The notes below the pieces were generated by a model that saw nothing but the letters and a program-made list of their open reading frames with translations, was not told the origin of the DNA and made no database searches. DNA of 64,000 bases from Artemisia argyi (taxonomy: Eukaryota > Streptophyta > Magnoliopsida > Asterales > Asteraceae): positions 140,511,106 through 140,575,105 of the forward strand of contig CM060698.1 of assembly GCA_030686995.1 (NCBI GenBank), read 5' to 3'. Both the position numbers and the translations under genes were made by a program. This document shows, piece after piece, positions 61,240-64,000 of the stretch. Numbering within the stretch: position 1 is the first letter of the stretch; every line of letters begins with the position of its first letter.

Positions 61240-61633
61240 CCTTTAGTTATATGGCGCGTTTGGTTTCTTTTATAGGATATTTAGCCCAGTCCAGATTTTA
61301 GTTATAAAAAGGTTCAAATAACTATTGGTCCGGGTCATTTAGAGAAGGGTCAAAAGTATATGAAAATACCACCGGACTCCTTTTTTCGTGCTCTTTCCAA
61401 TGGTGTGATCGGGGAATATTTTTGACTTCGTCTAAACCTTGTAAAACGTGAAAACGTCGTCAAAACTCATCCGAAAGTCACCGTTTTTGCTTTGTTTTCA
61501 AACCCTTTGTACCTGCAAGACATAATAACGCACTCCAAACATATTTTCACTATAATTGAATGTATTTCATGGTTATTTGTCCGCTTTAGCATGGTTTTTG
61601 GTATAAAAATGATGTGTATTTACAGACACATCA

Positions 61634-61647
61634 AATCCCCCACACTA
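61634..61647 (-). other. Polypurine tract
   Basis: In element sense TTAGTGTGGGGGATT ends at the LTR start TGATGTGT. Confidence 0.75.
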
Positions 61648-61818
61648 AGGTATTGTCGTGCCCTCACGCAATGTTATCAAGTCACGCTTTTGAAATAAAT
61701 AATTTCGAATCTCTATTTACTAGCTTTGAAAAGTAGCAAACCGTTCAAAAGAAATTAAGAAATCATTTGTTTTAAAACGCCCCGTTTGACCATTTTATTC
61801 ATGCATAAACATAAACTC

Positions 61819-61871
<53 letters not shown>

Positions 61872-63189
61872 AGTGACAAGAGCCAACTTTTATTATCGTC
61901 TGATAACTTTTAGGGTCATAGAATAGGAAACACGACTCATAAAGAAGTGACCATTCGGATAGAAATCATCGTCCTTTATTTTTCACAAGCCCCCAAACTT
62001 AGCGTAAAAACGAGATCACAGCTTACTTACAAGTTAGATGCTAACACTACTCATAAAAGTTACTTGTGAAAACCTTTTACTCCCATGTCCTAAGTTTTGT
62101 ATCTCAAGATTTTATTTTTGTTGAGAAATGAATTTCTTCATATTTTCTCGTTTCAATACTTTTTAGTCCGATAGAGATACCAAGTTTAAACACTAAGTAG
62201 TTTTTCATTTTCTCTCAAGAACCACTGCTTTAGAAATTCGGTCCACATCAAGGAATTTTGGGTACATACAATATCATATATAAGTTACGGAGTACTACAC
62301 GTGCACCTCATGTGTCCAATTCAGAATCATTCACATGCACCTCACGCGCCAACAACTTATTTACATTCAAGCTCTTATTAATACAACTTTCACTTTTTAC
62401 TTTTCATTTTTTCACTTTTTTCACTTTTCTCATATTTTTCATACTTTTCACTTTTTTTCTTTCTTGACTTTTCTCATAACATCAATGGAAGCTTATCGGG
62501 TAGCTCCAAAACCACATACATAATCAACTTTTGACTTTTGATTTTTCACTTTTTGCTCTTATTTTTGATGTTCCTTGATATGTACCCAACTTCTAAAGCA
62601 AAGATTCTCTTAAGAAAATAAAGAACTAAATATTATCCAAACCTAAATATCACTAATTAACCTAGAACATCTATTATATATCGGTGACGTATTTTATGGG
62701 AGCAAAAAGCCACAAGTACCTTTCATGAGCTCTAAAGAGAACCACTACTCCACGTTTAGCATCTAACTTCTAAATAAATTCTATCATTTCTCATTCTCTG
62801 CAAATTTAAAATCTCAAATAATGAGATCAGCAGATGCTTAGCCGATAATCAAGCCACGCATATATAAAGTCAAATACGGGAACTTGCAAACTCTTATAAA
62901 GAATTCGCGTTTTCTAGCTCCTAGTGTAAAAGACTAGCGAAAGCTCTTTAAGCCATGCATGTATAAAGTCAAGTACGGGAGCCAACAAAAGAGTAGCTCT
63001 TTGTGTACAAGACTAGCAAAAGCTTTTATGATTACCATTGGTTAAGGGAACAAGCTAGGGCTCAACACGCCCAGTCAAGTCAAAATTCTATTCCTACTCT
63101 ACCCAGCGGAAAGTCAACAATGTGTCGAAACTTATTTAAAACTTATTATATTTTTGCACAATTTTCAATTTTTTTTAAATAAACGTGAG

Positions 63190-63241
<52 letters not shown>

Positions 63242-64000
63242 GGAAAAACGGGGTTGCGTGAGTACAAGGCAAAACAAGGGTTTGATTTTTTTTTTTTTTT
63301 AAATTTCGATGGAAATTCCCCCTACACTTAGAACTGAACATTGTCCTCAATGTTCATAAATATCGGGTGTTACCCCCACACTAAGGGACGAAAAAGGTAA
63401 ATGCTACAAATTCTAAGTGTGAGAAGGAAAATATATATCAAATAAGCACGTATTATAAAGGATATCCCTAAATATAACAATGCAAATGATCGAAGACCGA
63501 GTGTTGGAGGGTTTGAAAACAAGCACGGAGGTCTTAACGATCATAGGGAATCCTGCAAGCAAAAACGAGAATTCCACAAAACACGACATGGAGAGAAGCA
63601 CTCCCCCACACATATCCGAATACCACATCACACTTATTCAAAATAAAAATAAAAATGAAAAGAAATAAAGATAAATAAATAGATAACACGGGTTGCCTCC
63701 CGAGAAGCGCTTGTTTTTGTTCGAGTCTCTAGCTTGACTCTAGGATTATATGCTTCTATGGTCATGGTCACATCCATCGCTTAGTTTTAAGCTTGGATGG
63801 TAAAAGCGATACAACACCTCCTTAGGTGAGTATGCCACCTAACGGGGTAATGGTGTATGGGTAAATCTAAAAGGATTATCCATCACCCACGTCATATCAC
63901 CCGACTGTGTCAGGGAGAAAAAAGGGTCAAATCTTTCCACTTCACTTAAGCAAATTTGCTTATGGACGGGAAGTGCTGTAACTAGTAGGGTGGACTCATC
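61648..64000 (-). other. Retrotransposon 3' untranslated region
   Basis: No coding region was seen. It contains a (TTA)n microsatellite at 61820-61870, a T-rich CACTTTT repeat near 62390-62460, a duplicated ATGTATAAAGTCAA(A/G)TACGGGA block (about 62860 and 62960), and poly-T runs at about 63190-63230 and 63287-63300. Confidence 0.6.

Larger units (their letters stand above)
59003..61633 (-). repeat. 3' LTR, 2.63 kb, related to the solo LTR
   Basis: Minus strand: starts TGATGTGT, ends CGAATCA. Start and end both resemble the solo LTR 49470-53047, and both contain AT-rich AATAAGCT sequence and a CCCGxGTCG...CCCAxCGAG block near the end. Contains a TATA box, a G-box/W-box array and a tRNA-like segment. 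Confidence 0.7.
59003..64000 (-). mobile_element. Tat/Athila-like LTR retrotransposon, 3' part
   Basis: Minus orientation: 3' UTR 61648-64000, polypurine tract 61634-61647, 3' LTR 59003-61633; coding region and 5' LTR lie beyond the window. The 3' UTR has two further CTAAGTGTGGGGG-type purine blocks (about 63317 and 63373 as complements) with GAGGACAATGTTCA, and a GGGAGGCAACCC block near 63690, all typical of Tat/Athila-type elements as I remember them. Left target sequence would be ATGCC (58998-59002), untestable here. Confidence 0.65.

Noticed and set aside
60992..61246. 84-codon frame in the LTR
   Set aside because: Lies over the GGTCAAC array and tRNA-like segment; no protein-like features.

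Overview
The window is a repeat-rich plant nuclear contig. It is AT-rich, has introns with GT/AG borders, and carries chromovirus-type LTR retrotransposons, CACTA transposons and many MITEs. The repeat families and F-box expansions suggest a eudicot, possibly Asteraceae; that is inference. A 500-N gap lies at 29436-29935. Exon models were built by eye from reading frame, phase and splice signals.

Layout. (1) 1-6.4 kb: one intact 11-exon minus-strand gene for a 566-residue P-loop NTPase. (2) 6.6-8.5 kb: a remnant of an LTR end plus primer binding site, and a decayed Ulp1-like protease fragment. (3) 8.2-28.9 kb: a tandem duplication of an F-box/LRR/FBD gene (minus strand). The right copy (25981-27603) reads through as 446 residues. 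The left copy has a frameshift and is split by a 13.8-kb Ty3/gypsy chromovirus (9447-23277) with nearly identical 3.6-kb LTRs, a 5-bp target duplication and an extra ORF upstream of gag. (4) 30-38 kb: a MITE cluster (Stowaway, two hAT-like, one MULE-like, one Harbinger-like, one foldback) around a frameshifted F-box gene whose promoter and first codons resemble those of the P-loop NTPase gene. (5) 38-45 kb: two related SINE-like copies, a probably broken cystatin-like gene, and quiet sequence. (6) 45468-54492: a CACTA-type element with GTCGAC-palindrome ends and no recognisable catalytic transposase. It holds a broken Transposase_24-like gene, a GRF zinc-finger ORF, an alanine-rich coiled-coil ORF, and two LTR-type insertions, one a clear 3.58-kb solo LTR. 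(7) 55.1-64 kb: a foldback element with a minisatellite core, cut by a second CACTA element. That element is cut in turn by a minus-strand Tat/Athila-like retrotransposon, whose 3' LTR (59003-61633) carries a dense G-box/W-box array upstream of its TATA box.

Only the NTPase gene and the right F-box/FBD gene look intact. Most of the rest records nested transposition. The most unusual signals are the extra acidic/coiled-coil ORF of the chromovirus, the hairpin with one compensatory base-pair change at the 5' edge of two related LTRs, the stress-type cis-element array in one LTR, and the shared 5' module of two unrelated genes.
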